Assembly: GCA_900316035.1 (NCBI GenBank)
Contig: ONBI01000004.1
Coordinates: 1 to 57,928, forward strand
Direction: 5' to 3'
Source of the DNA: an uncultured Eubacteriales bacterium
GTDB lineage: Bacteria; Bacillota_I; Bacilli_A; RFN20; CAG-288
Length of the DNA: 57,928 nucleotides
Shown here: positions 16,888 through 25,800 of the stretch, in pieces
How the letters are laid out: every line of letters starts with the position of its first letter
Position numbering within the stretch: the first letter of the stretch is position 1
Program-made: the position numbers and the translations under genes
Notes under the pieces: generated by a model
Told to the model about the DNA's origin: nothing
Database searches by the model: none
What the model saw: only the letters and a program-made list of their open reading frames with translations

Positions 16888-16896
16888 ATTATACCA
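16888..16896 (-). promoter_or_regulatory. Extended -10 promoter of the surface operon
   Basis: TGGTATAAT reads on the minus strand about 120 bases upstream of the ATG at 16769. It is a perfect TATAAT with the extended TGn element; no good -35 box is seen at 17 bases. It is the best candidate for the promoter of the whole operon. Confidence 0.6.
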
Positions 16897-17225
16897 CTTG
16901 CGAAAGGACAAACCACCATGGATTTCTTTCAAAAAAGCAGAGGGATTCCAGGAGAGAAATACTATTAAACAAAACAAGAAAAAGTGGTGCTGATTTAGGT
17001 GACCACTTGGAGAGAAGAAAATAACGATGATGCCTGAGGCGATTGGTACAACTTGTTATGGTGAAAGAGGATTGGGAATATCTATATTCATTGTTCACCC
17101 TTAAGATTTTGTGTCTGTTACTTTTTCTCAAATGCCTATTTTCTTCCCTATCCTCCCTTTTTACGGAGCATTCCTTTGATGAGATCTTTCTATCCGTTTT
17201 CGAAACTTTTTCGCGCAATCCAAGC

Positions 17226-17255
17226 AAAAAGGGAACCCGTCGAAGGTTCCCTTTT
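17226..17255 (-). terminator. Rho-independent terminator
   Basis: GGGAACC and GGTTCCC form a stem with a 7-base loop, flanked by A5 on the left and TTTT on the right. It can terminate in both directions; on the minus strand it would end the fmt-ybaK-GH13 transcript about 320 bases after the GH13 stop. Confidence 0.75.
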
Positions 17256-17573
17256 ATCCGATACTGTATCAATTGAGACTCCGTAAGATATCGACATGCT
17301 TCTTGTTCATGTGCATATTCAAAGAAAAAAAAGAAATCCGTTTCCCAAGATAATCCGAAGCAGCAGGAAAAGAAGTGACTTTTTTCCAAGAAACCGGTCA
17401 GGGAGATTGGTTTCCCCTATTTTTCGGATTCCCTTTATTGTCTTGATAAAGACCTCGGAATCCCTCGTTCGGGGAAACATCGTATTTTCTCATCTTCCTT
17501 TTGCTATTGGACCAAGGAAGGTCTCTTTTCTTCCACAGCGTTTTTTTCGATAGTTTCCCTAAAAACGACCGAT

Positions 17574-19115
17574 CTATTCCAGAACGATGAAACTCTGGGG
17601 AGAAAGCTTCATCGCATCTTCCTCGACGAAGGCGCCTCCGCTGGAGAAAAGCGGATTGCCTCGGAAGTCGCCTAAGGAGATCTTGTAGGTCCTCGGGGAG
17701 GGATTGATGGCAATCAGCAGCTTTTCGGCAAACTTCTTACGGATATAGACAAGCGGGCAGTAGCCCTTTGTTTCCACCAGCTCGAAGGAGGCGTCATTAT
17801 CGAATGCGACATGGTCCTTGCGGAAGGACAGGAGAGTTTTGAGAAAAGCAAAGAGGGAATCGTCTTCTTCGGCCTCTTCGCGGACCGAGATTCCTGCGCG
17901 CTCGGAAGGGATGCGGATATAGGAAGTCCGGCCCGAAGTGAATCCCGCCATCTTGGTTTCGTCCCACTGCATCGGGGATCGGTTTCCCGTTCGGTCAAAG
18001 CCGCCTTCGACGGAGAGTAGACCTTCCTCATACTTCATACCGATTTCGTCCCCGTAGTAGAGGAAGGGAACATTCGGCATGGTGAAAAGATACAGATAAT
18101 AGAACTTCATCTCTTCCGGGCTGAGGAAGGAAGCAAGCCGTTTCGTATCGTGGTTTCCGCTGATCAGAGAGAGAAACTTCTGCTGCGAAGAAGCAAACGC
18201 ATAGAGTTTCCGGAAATTGTCGAAATAGGCTTTGGCATCCTTTCGTGAGTTATCGAAACGGAAGTAAGGAGAAGAAGTTCTGGTCAAAAGACTGTTATAG
18301 GGATTGAAGGGATCCTGAAGGAGAAAGTCCATATCGAATCCGGCCCGGAGAGAGCAGAGCGGATCGTCCCACTCCGAAACGAAGACCGCATCGGGGAAAT
18401 CGTTCTTGATGGTGTCGATAATCTGTCTCCAGACACGGATGGTTCCGCTATGGTCGGGGTCGTGTTTGACCAAGGAACCGGCCATGTCGCAACGGAAGCC
18501 GTCCGCACCGTGGCGGAGCCAGAAACGGAGGATATCGATCATCGCGGTGATCGTTCCCTGAGGTCCTTTTCCGTCGACCGGCTCCTCATAGGATTCATGA
18601 GGAGAGGCAAAACCATAATTGAGAGCCGGCTGGACGGAGAAGAAATTCGTGACGACGGCACCGTCACGGTCGCTGATACCGCGGAGGACAGGAAGATCTT
18701 TCGGAGTTTTCCAGACCGAATCGGTCCAGATATAGCGGGAAGTGAATTCGTTCTCTTTCCCCTCGCAGGATTTTCGAAACCAGGGGCACATCAGCGATGT
18801 GTGGCCGGGGACAAAATCGAGAATCACTTTCATCCCCTTTTCGTGGGCGGCCTTAAAAAGGTCATAGGCATCCCTGTTGGTGCCATAGCGTTTTGCCACT
18901 TTTTTGTAGTCGGTGATGTCATATCCGGCATCCTTGAAGGGAGACTCGTAGATGGGGTTGAGCCAGAGCGCGTTGAAACCGAGGTTCTTGATGTAGTCGA
19001 GTTTCTTCTGAATTCCTTTCAGATCTCCGATACCATCGCCGTTGCTATCGAAGAAGGACTGGGGATAGACTTCGTAGAAGAGCGCTTTATTGAGCCATTC
19101 CGGATGGGAGTTCAT
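17574..19115 (-). CDS. GH13 alpha-glucosidase/alpha-amylase family enzyme, copy 1
   Basis: A cytoplasmic 513-residue glycoside hydrolase acting on alpha-glucosidic bonds. The start at 19115 (MNSHPEWLNK) overlaps the previous stop by ATGA and matches the second copy; an upstream extension to 19289 is inside ybaK. GH13 regions are visible: LDFVPGHTS (I, with Pro-Gly in place of the usual Asn), GFRCDMA with the nucleophile Asp (II), VFVSEWD with the acid/base Glu (III), SGNHDTKRL (IV), then PMQWDETKM typical of oligo-glucosidases. No signal peptide. It is about 94% identical by eye to the copy at 27259-28800. It closes the fmt-ybaK-GH13 cassette; exact substrate not determinable. Confidence 0.9.
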   Translation of the reverse strand: MNSHPEWLNKALFYEVYPQSFFDSNGDGIGDLKGIQKKLDYIKNLGFNALWLNPIYESPFKDAGYDITDYKKVAKRYGTNRDAYDLFKAAHEKGMKVILDFVPGHTSLMCPWFRKSCEGKENEFTSRYIWTDSVWKTPKDLPVLRGISDRDGAVVTNFFSVQPALNYGFASPHESYEEPVDGKGPQGTITAMIDILRFWLRHGADGFRCDMAGSLVKHDPDHSGTIRVWRQIIDTIKNDFPDAVFVSEWDDPLCSLRAGFDMDFLLQDPFNPYNSLLTRTSSPYFRFDNSRKDAKAYFDNFRKLYAFASSQQKFLSLISGNHDTKRLASFLSPEEMKFYYLYLFTMPNVPFLYYGDEIGMKYEEGLLSVEGGFDRTGNRSPMQWDETKMAGFTSGRTSYIRIPSERAGISVREEAEEDDSLFAFLKTLLSFRKDHVAFDNDASFELVETKGYCPLVYIRKKFAEKLLIAINPSPRTYKISLGDFRGNPLFSSGGAFVEEDAMKLSPQSFIVLE

Positions 19116-19606
19116 CTCTTCTCCTCCGTTATCGGAGCAAAGGAAGCGGAGACAAATTCCGCTAACGCGTGTGGCTCGATTTCGACCTGGACTCCGATTT
19201 TTCCACCGGAAACAAAGATGTGAGAGCAGTTTTCGGCGGAAGCATCGATGAAAGTCACGAAGGCTTTCTTCATCCCGATGGGGGAGCATCCGCCATGGAT
19301 ATAGCCTGTGAGAGGAAGGAGATTCTTCTGAGGAATCATCTCGATGTTCTTCTCGCCGGCGGCTTTGGCTGCCTTTTTCAGGTCGAGTTCCCCTGTCGCG
19401 GGTAAGACGAAGACATAGTGTTCGCCGCTTTTAGCGACGGTCACCAGCGTCTTGAAAACATGGCTTGGATCCTCGTTGAGAACTTTGGCGACATCGTCGG
19501 CGGAGATAGCGACTTTCGGATCATAGGAATGAGGCGTATAGGGGATCTTCGCTTCGTCTAAAAGGCGCATGACATTGGTTTTGGCAATCTCTTTTTTCTT
19601 GCTCAT
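19112..19606 (-). CDS. ybaK: Cys-tRNA(Pro) deacylase, YbaK/EbsC family, copy 1
   Basis: A 164-residue YbaK-type editing protein that hydrolyses Cys mischarged on tRNA(Pro). Family marks are FKTLVTVAKSGEHYVFVLPA, the KKAAKAAGEKNIEMIP stretch and the conserved GYIHGGCSPIGMKK motif near residue 100. Length is typical. It overlaps fmt upstream (19603-19606) and GH13 downstream (19112-19115) by ATGA, so the three are a single translation-coupled unit. A second copy with about 85% identity by eye lies at 28797-29291. Confidence 0.92.
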   Translation of the reverse strand: MSKKKEIAKTNVMRLLDEAKIPYTPHSYDPKVAISADDVAKVLNEDPSHVFKTLVTVAKSGEHYVFVLPATGELDLKKAAKAAGEKNIEMIPQKNLLPLTGYIHGGCSPIGMKKAFVTFIDASAENCSHIFVSGGKIGVQVEIEPHALAEFVSASFAPITEEKR

Positions 19607-20535
19607 CGTAACTCACTCCCTTCTAAATCGTGAACCCCGTTATTGAAATCGCCGGCTTTCATCATTTCCTTTCCGGGACGCTGAAGCTCTTCTAAAGCGA
19701 CCTGGCCATCTTTCAGCTGAAGGAGAATCTGCTTCTTCTTCGCTAAGACGATCTTTCCTATCGGTGCCGAGACTTCCTCGTTTGCTTTCTCGGCGGTGAA
19801 GATCTTCAGGATCTCTCCGTCCGGGCGTAGCAAATAACCTCCTGGCGTATAGGCAAGAGAGCGGCACTGGTTGATGAATCCTTCACAGGAAAGAGAGAGG
19901 GAGAGGTGCTCTTCTTCTTTTTTGATAGTAGAGCAGAAAGAGGCTTTGCTCTCTTCCTGCTTCACAGGGGAAAGCTCTCCGCGGAAATATTTCGGCAAGG
20001 CTTCTAAAGCAAGCTCCAGCGCAAGAGAGCTGAGTTTATCCGAGAGGGTCGTGTAATTGTCTTCTGGAAGGATCGGGAGCTTCTTTACCGCATAGACGTC
20101 TCCGGCATCCAAGGCATGGACCATCTTCATCAGAGAAACACCTGTTTCCTTATCCCCGTTACGCAAGGCGTACTGAATCGGAGCAGCTCCACGGTATTTG
20201 GGTAAGAGGGAGGCATGCAGGTTGAGCGGTTTATAAGTGCCTAAGGCAAGAATCTCATCGGAAAGGATCTGCCCATAGGCAAAAGTGAGGAGGAGGTCCG
20301 GCTTTTTCTCCACGAGAAAGGAAAAATCCTTATTCAGTTTATGGGGTTTATGAAGAGGAAGAGATAGCTCATGGGCTTTCATAGCCACCGGGGATTCCTC
20401 GATCCGGTTGTTCCTGCCCCGGACTTTGTCCTCTTTGGTGATGACGCCGACGATGTTCATGCCGGCTTTGACTAAGCCTTCTAGGACACGGGCCGAAATC
20501 GCGGGTGTTCCTAAGAAAATGATCCGTTCGTTCAT
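19603..20535 (-). CDS. fmt: Methionyl-tRNA formyltransferase, copy 1
   Basis: A 310-residue enzyme that formylates initiator Met-tRNA with 10-formyl-THF. I start at 20535 (MNERIIFLGTP), matching the second copy. The catalytic region NLHASLLPKYRGAAPIQYAL (Asn, His, and the SLLPxYRG loop) and MVHALDAGDVY (conserved Asp) are intact, and a C-terminal OB-like domain follows (GGYLLRPDGEILKI). It heads a cassette with ybaK and GH13. The promoter now borders an IS end. About 87% identical by eye to the copy at 29288; having two intact fmt genes is unusual. Confidence 0.93.
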   Translation of the reverse strand: MNERIIFLGTPAISARVLEGLVKAGMNIVGVITKEDKVRGRNNRIEESPVAMKAHELSLPLHKPHKLNKDFSFLVEKKPDLLLTFAYGQILSDEILALGTYKPLNLHASLLPKYRGAAPIQYALRNGDKETGVSLMKMVHALDAGDVYAVKKLPILPEDNYTTLSDKLSSLALELALEALPKYFRGELSPVKQEESKASFCSTIKKEEEHLSLSLSCEGFINQCRSLAYTPGGYLLRPDGEILKIFTAEKANEEVSAPIGKIVLAKKKQILLQLKDGQVALEELQRPGKEMMKAGDFNNGVHDLEGSELR

Positions 20536-20577
20536 GTTCTTCCTTCTCCTTCCTGCCGAAACTCTTAACACTTAACT

Positions 20578-20586
20578 ATGTTACCA
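20578..20586 (-). promoter_or_regulatory. Extended -10 of fmt copy 1, abutting the IS end
   Basis: TGGTAACAT on the minus strand matches the core in front of fmt copy 2. The first base of the motif coincides with the first base of the IS inverted repeat, so anything further upstream (including a -35) now comes from the IS. Confidence 0.5.
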
Positions 20587-22683
20587 CCCGACTTTGCCAC
20601 TTGCTAAACAAGAAAATCTCAGAAAACGTTGAAGTAAAGGCGTTTCCTGAGATTCTCTTCAATAATTGCGTTCGGGGTCTGTAGGTACTTAACCTTTTGA
20701 TCCTCCGTAAACATCGATCTTTTTCTTCATCCTGACCATCTCCCCATAGCTGTATTGCTTTTTGGGAATCGTCAGATCATATGCCTGCAGAATCGCTGAC
20801 AGATCCGGATCATCGAGATCCGCGAACCAGTACGAGTCTTCTCCGACCTGTATCGCTTTCCATTTCTGCAGAGCCGTCTGTATCCTTTCGCCGGATATAC
20901 CATAGGTCCAGTCCCGCTTGTCATCCGTTGCAGGCGGGAACTTTTCTTTATATTTCCGCTGGATCAGGCGAATCATTACGAGCGCGATCATGCAGATAAG
21001 AAGGTGCGCATGAATGTGCTCGGGTTTGCGTACGTAGACCGGTCTTGTGTCCAGGGTGCCTTTCATCTCTTCGAATTGGTTTTCGATTCGGGACAGACCG
21101 TGATATTTATCAATCACTTCCGTGTCATTCATGTCTGTTTCGCTTGTCACGATGACGTAGTACCCCATAAGATCGGTATATTCTTCCAGTTTCTTGTCAT
21201 CGATCATTGCGATAAGCTTCCTTGAATCCAGCACCTCTCCGGTCGTTCCGTTCACTACGTCTGCGGACATGAATCTCTTGAGGCTTGCTGCCTGTGCACG
21301 CGTCACACGGAAATTTGTCGGATTCTTTTTCAGCTTATCAATGAAATCCAGGAAGCTCTTATGCTCTTCCACATCATGGTCATAGAAGTTCTTGCTCCAG
21401 TATGCAACCACTTTCTGCCGAATGTTCCGCACCTTGCCTTCTTTGTCTTTGACTTTGGCCGTGATGATCTCGGATTTATAGCGGAAGCGGTCGCTGACAA
21501 TGGTGTAGCCATTTTTGCTTAAGACCCAATCCTTCAGCGTCTTATCTGCTTTGCGGAGCGGTTTGCTGATGATATACCCATTGCCTTCATCCAGCAGTTC
21601 GCACATGATCGGACCGGTGCAGATACCGCGATCCGCTATGAAGATAAAACGGGAATGGAATCCAAGTTTCTGCACTGTATGCTCGTAGGCCGGTATCGCT
21701 GTCTGCGCATCAAGCGTGTTGCCGGGAAACATATCAATTGCGATCGGAATGCCGGAATTATCCAGAAATAAGGGCATCTGAACAATGGGCAGTTTCCGCT
21801 GCTCTTTGCTTACGCCGTTTTTCCGCAGGCCTTTTGCCAAGACATTCCCGTCGCCATCTGTCACATCCTCATCGGGATCCCCGATTTCAAAGTAGAAGTT
21901 GGTGACATCATAGAACAGCAGAGAGGTATCCCGGCTGATATGGCGGGCAATCGTGCTGTTCATGCGTTTAAGGATCTTATCCCGGTTCTCATAGATCAAA
22001 TCCAGCGCATCGTAGACATGATAAGCATAGTCATCATTTCCGACGACGGGTCTGCAGTAATCCCCGTTGTGTTCCACGGTTCCGATTTTGGAAGCGGGGT
22101 TCAGGATTCTGTCAAACACAAGAAGCCGCACATAATCCGTCAGGGGATACTCGATCCCGGATGAGAACTTGATCGTATTGAAGAGTTCGGATAGACCAAG
22201 CTCCTGGAAAATGCGGTCAAGAAGGATCGTTGATGCATACCTTGGGTGGGCAAAGGATGTCTTGAAAAGAGAAGTATCGGCAGGAAGGCCTTCCTGCTGA
22301 GGAACGGCGGTCTCATCTACATAAGGCCGGAGAGCAGGAATGAGAGGATTGCCGTCGCGGAAGGATTGCTTCAAGCGCTGAACATAATCCGGTTTACCGT
22401 CATCAAAGCGGGATAACGGGCCGATATTCAGCTGGGTAACCTTGTAGGAAGAAAAGACAGAAGGATCGCTCTTCTTGGGACGCCGGACGCTGCGGACAAG
22501 CCGGAGGTAATCCGTCCCGTTATTTTTGTAGCACTCAATGAACATGACAGCCCTCCTATATACCTATCATCCTACATACTATTCTATCATAGTTGCAAAA
22601 AAAGCAGCGAAATCGCTGCATTCTCAAAGCTTTTATCCAACTCGGCCACCTCTATTTTGGATTAGTAAGTGGCAAAGTCGGGT
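20586..22683 (-). mobile_element. IS1634-type insertion sequence
   Basis: A complete element of about 2.1 kb bounded by inverted repeats: 20586-20607 (ACCCGACTTTGCCACTTGCT..) and 22662-22683, matching at 21 of 22 positions. It encodes one transposase. No clear target duplication is visible. It sits between fmt copy 1 and the GGDEF/EAL gene. Confidence 0.9.
20689..22545 (-). CDS. IS1634 family DDE transposase
   Basis: A 618-residue transposase of the IS1634 branch of the IS4 superfamily. The first catalytic Asp region is LLFYDVTNFYFE, the second FIFIADRGICTGP, and the C-terminal Glu lies in the YHGLSRIENQFEEMKGTLD (Y-(2)-R-(3)-E-(6)-K) signature, followed by RPVYVRKPEHIHAHLLICM. Length and order fit the family and the frame is intact, so the element may be active. 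Its base composition and codon use look different from the flanking genes, as expected for a mobile gene. Confidence 0.93.
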   Translation of the reverse strand: MFIECYKNNGTDYLRLVRSVRRPKKSDPSVFSSYKVTQLNIGPLSRFDDGKPDYVQRLKQSFRDGNPLIPALRPYVDETAVPQQEGLPADTSLFKTSFAHPRYASTILLDRIFQELGLSELFNTIKFSSGIEYPLTDYVRLLVFDRILNPASKIGTVEHNGDYCRPVVGNDDYAYHVYDALDLIYENRDKILKRMNSTIARHISRDTSLLFYDVTNFYFEIGDPDEDVTDGDGNVLAKGLRKNGVSKEQRKLPIVQMPLFLDNSGIPIAIDMFPGNTLDAQTAIPAYEHTVQKLGFHSRFIFIADRGICTGPIMCELLDEGNGYIISKPLRKADKTLKDWVLSKNGYTIVSDRFRYKSEIITAKVKDKEGKVRNIRQKVVAYWSKNFYDHDVEEHKSFLDFIDKLKKNPTNFRVTRAQAASLKRFMSADVVNGTTGEVLDSRKLIAMIDDKKLEEYTDLMGYYVIVTSETDMNDTEVIDKYHGLSRIENQFEEMKGTLDTRPVYVRKPEHIHAHLLICMIALVMIRLIQRKYKEKFPPATDDKRDWTYGISGERIQTALQKWKAIQVGEDSYWFADLDDPDLSAILQAYDLTIPKKQYSYGEMVRMKKKIDVYGGSKG

Positions 22684-22790
22684 TATATCATACGGAAACA
22701 AAGGGCCAAAAAAGGAACTTAAAGTTGTTTAAAGAAAGAAAGTTTCATTCTGCCCACATTTGATTAAAAAAGCGTTCTGCCTTCCCTAAT

Positions 22791-22841
22791 AAAGGGGGCT
22801 GTGCCTGCAGTTCATGACAGGCTTTGCAACAGCTCCTTCTT
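22791..22841. repeat. Imperfect 50-base palindrome, possibly an IS/MITE remnant
   Basis: GGGGCTGTGCCTG and CAGGCTTTGCAACAGCTCC pair across TTCATGA. The GGAGCTGTTGCAAAG end on the minus strand resembles insertion-sequence termini. There is no T run, so it is not a clear terminator. Confidence 0.4.
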
Positions 22842-22850
22842 TCAAGGCAT

Positions 22851-22884
22851 AAAAAAGAAGAAGGCAATCTTCCCCTTCTTCTTT
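22851..22884 (-). terminator. Terminator of the GGDEF/EAL gene
   Basis: On the minus strand AAAGAAGAAGG pairs with CCTTCTTCTTT, followed by further T residues, 8 bases after the stop at 22892. Confidence 0.8.
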
Positions 22885-22891
22885 AGGCCTT

Positions 22892-25800
22892 CTATTCTTC
22901 GTGGGTGTGGGAGAGAATCTCGTCGACGTTGAAGTCGTTGACTAAGGCAACGCCTTCCACCTTCTTTGCTAAGAACATATAGCGGTCGGCGCGGTTGATG
23001 AGAGACATCGCATCGTCTTCCTTTCTCACGCAGGTGATACCGAAAGAAAAATGCGGAACGAAGACTTTGCCGTTATTGGTCTCAAAGGATTTCTCCGGTA
23101 AAGAGAGACAGCGGGCGGAGATCTTAAGCGTGTCTTCCGGTTTCTTGAGCGGGAATAGGGCGACGAATTCATCGCCTCCGTAACGGCAGAGGCGGTCCAT
23201 CTTCCGGGTGGTGCTCTTCAGAGATTCCGCTAGCCCGATCAATATCTGATCGCCGACTTCATGCCCATAGAGATTGTTGTAGTTATGGAAATCATCGATA
23301 TCGGCAAAGAGGAGAGCGAAGGTCTTTCCGCTCTTATGATAGGTTTCAAAAGCATCGGCTAAGCAGACATCGAGATACTTTCTTCCCGGTAATCCGGTAA
23401 GAGCATCCTTGGTGGCTTCGTGATAGACTTCCTCGATCCTCATCGCTTCGTCCTCGTCGTTGGTGATCGGATAGAAGTAGCCGATCTTTCCTTCTCCCTC
23501 GGGGAAAGGAACTTGGAAATGACGAAGAAGAACCTTATTTCCGTCTTTTTCGGTGGCAAGAAGGATGTGATTATCTTCCGAAAGCGGAAGAGAGGAATTC
23601 CCACTTGTTTCCGATAAAGACATCAGAGCGCTTCCAAGATGGTCGCCTGTGACTTTCTTTCCGATCATCTCGTCTTTCGAGTAACCGAGAAGCTCCTCTC
23701 CTTTATGGTTGAGGTAACGGAGAGTGTTATCGGAGCGGAGAAGGTAGCTTCCGCAGGGAAGGGTATCGAGAAGGGCAATCGCGATCTCTTCTTTTTCACC
23801 ATCGGTTTCGGGTTTCTTGGAGAGTTCGAAGAGTGTCTTTTCCAAGGCTTCGCTGAAATGGCAGGCGACTTCGGCATAGAGGATCACGCTATCGGTATAG
23901 AGGGTGACGGAACTGTGTTCGATCTCTTTGATTTCTTCGATATCCTGTTTCAGCTTTGCCGCGAGATCGTTGATCGCGGAAGGGTTCTGATAGCGGAAAA
24001 GAACAGCAAACCCATCGCTATCAAAACGGGAGACGATGCCTTCGTTCTGAACTCTTTTGAGGATACGCGATGCGGCTTCTTTTAAGACTGACCGGGAGAA
24101 AGATTCTCCATAGGCTTTCGCAATACGGCGGAGAGAAGTGATCTTCAATAGAATCACACCGTAAAGAAGATGGTTGAACTGGTATTCTCCCCGGTAACGG
24201 GCCATATCGTCCAAGAAGTCGGAGAAGTTTTCGATAGGGAGCAAAGGATCTTTGCTCTTCGAAGAAGGTCTTTCTCTTTCTAAAAGAGAGGAGACCATGT
24301 TTTCATCGATGAAATAACCCATCAGGCCGCAGATTTTGCCGTCTCTCAATAAGGGCCATTTGGTCGCTAGGATATTGCGGGTAACGCCTCTTGCGATACA
24401 TCTTCCCGGAATCGCGATATGGACCTTTCCGGTGGAGAGAACTTCTTCTTCAACCTTCCTATAGGTGAAATTTTCCGGATGCCAGTGAAGATCTTCGTCG
24501 GTCTTCCCGAGGATTTCGTCCAAAGAGGAGAATCCGTAGTAATCGAGGAAGGATTGACTAGCCCCTAGGAACCTCCGCTGTCTATCTTTCCAGAAGAAGG
24601 GGAAAGGAGAATGGAGCATGAAATCATCAAAGAGAGCTTCCTTTTCACTGGATTTATCCTTGTTTCCTTTTTCTCCCGTGACTAAAGGGGCAAAGGAATC
24701 GGAATCGATCAAGGCGGCATCCTTATAGAAAGAAGGAATATCAAAACTGCGGGTGGCATAAAGGAAAACCTTTTCGTTTCGATCGGGTACCGAGATGACA
24801 TGGTGGCATTTCCAGGAAAAACGCCCGAATTCATCTTTGGTGCGGAAGACACCCTGGAGATTTCCTCTCGGTGCCTTATGGACTCTTTCTTCTAGGGTCT
24901 TAGGATCCAGGAAAGCAAGATATCTTTCCTTATCCGCTAAGAAGATTTCCGGAAGATGCTCCATCATCTTCTCGATGCTGTCTCCGAAAGAATACCCTTG
25001 GGAAGCATTGTTTAAAGCGACCATGAAAGGGCGGATTGTGTGAGTCGTGAGATTGATCAGAAGAAGATCGTCGTAATAGTTGCGTAAGGCTCTGGCGATA
25101 CGGTCTTCCTCGGTAAGACGTTTTCTTTCCGAATCGATGTTGGTGACTTCGACTTCATAGAGAATCCGTTGATCGATACGGGATACTCGCCGGTAATGGC
25201 ATTTGAGCTGATCTCCGAAGTGGGAATAGAAGAGATCGCCTTCTGCCCCTGCATAGTTTGCATGCTGGGCAGTCTTGAGTAAATCGAGGTTTGTCTGTAA
25301 CTCCGGATTGTTGAGGAAAGCATCGACTTCGCTCAAAGTAGTCGAGATCTTGTTCGGGAAAGGAGCAGATTCAAAGAGGGCGTTGACAAAGAGAGTATGG
25401 AACTGCCCGTTTTCAAACTCGAGAAGAAGCATCGGTCGATCGGTCTGGAAATCGACCGTCTCTAACGAATCGTAGTAGTTCTTCCACTTGGTCGGTTCGA
25501 TACCGATGTTGTTAGCAAGGCATCCTTTGAGACTTTCGGAGAAAGGAAGAGGCTTTCCGAAAAGATAGCCCTGGGCCTTATCGCAACCCGCTCTCCGTAA
25601 GAAATCGAACTGCTCTTCGGTCTCGACACCTTCGGCTAAGGTTCTATTACCGATTTTCTTATCCATCGCAATGATGGAGGCGATGATATTTCTTCCTCTC
25701 GGGGTCTCTTTCTTTAAGAAAGCCATATCGATCTTCAGGACGTCGAAGGAGTAATCCTTCAGGAGTTTCAGGGTCGAATAACCGCTTCCGAAATCATCCA

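Larger units (their letters stand above)
16770..17573. other. Intergenic region upstream of the surface operon
   Basis: About 800 bases separate the surface operon from the first GH13 gene. Apart from the -10 element at 16888 and the hairpin at 17226-17255, no gene is seen. Long open frames on both strands here have poor, repetitive translations (runs of Phe and Arg) and no plausible start. Confidence 0.5.
22684..22891. other. Intergenic segment with long hairpin and terminator
   Basis: Between the IS and the GGDEF/EAL gene. It holds an imperfect palindrome (22791-22841) and a terminator (22851-22884); no gene. Confidence 0.5.

Noticed and set aside
16889-17389. A 166-codon minus-strand open frame upstream of the adhesin
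   Set aside because: The translation is low-complexity (Phe and Arg runs), it overlaps the promoter and terminator, and has no ribosome binding site.
20570-22700. Target-site duplication of the IS
   Set aside because: Flanks CTATGTTACC and TATATCATAC share no convincing direct repeat.
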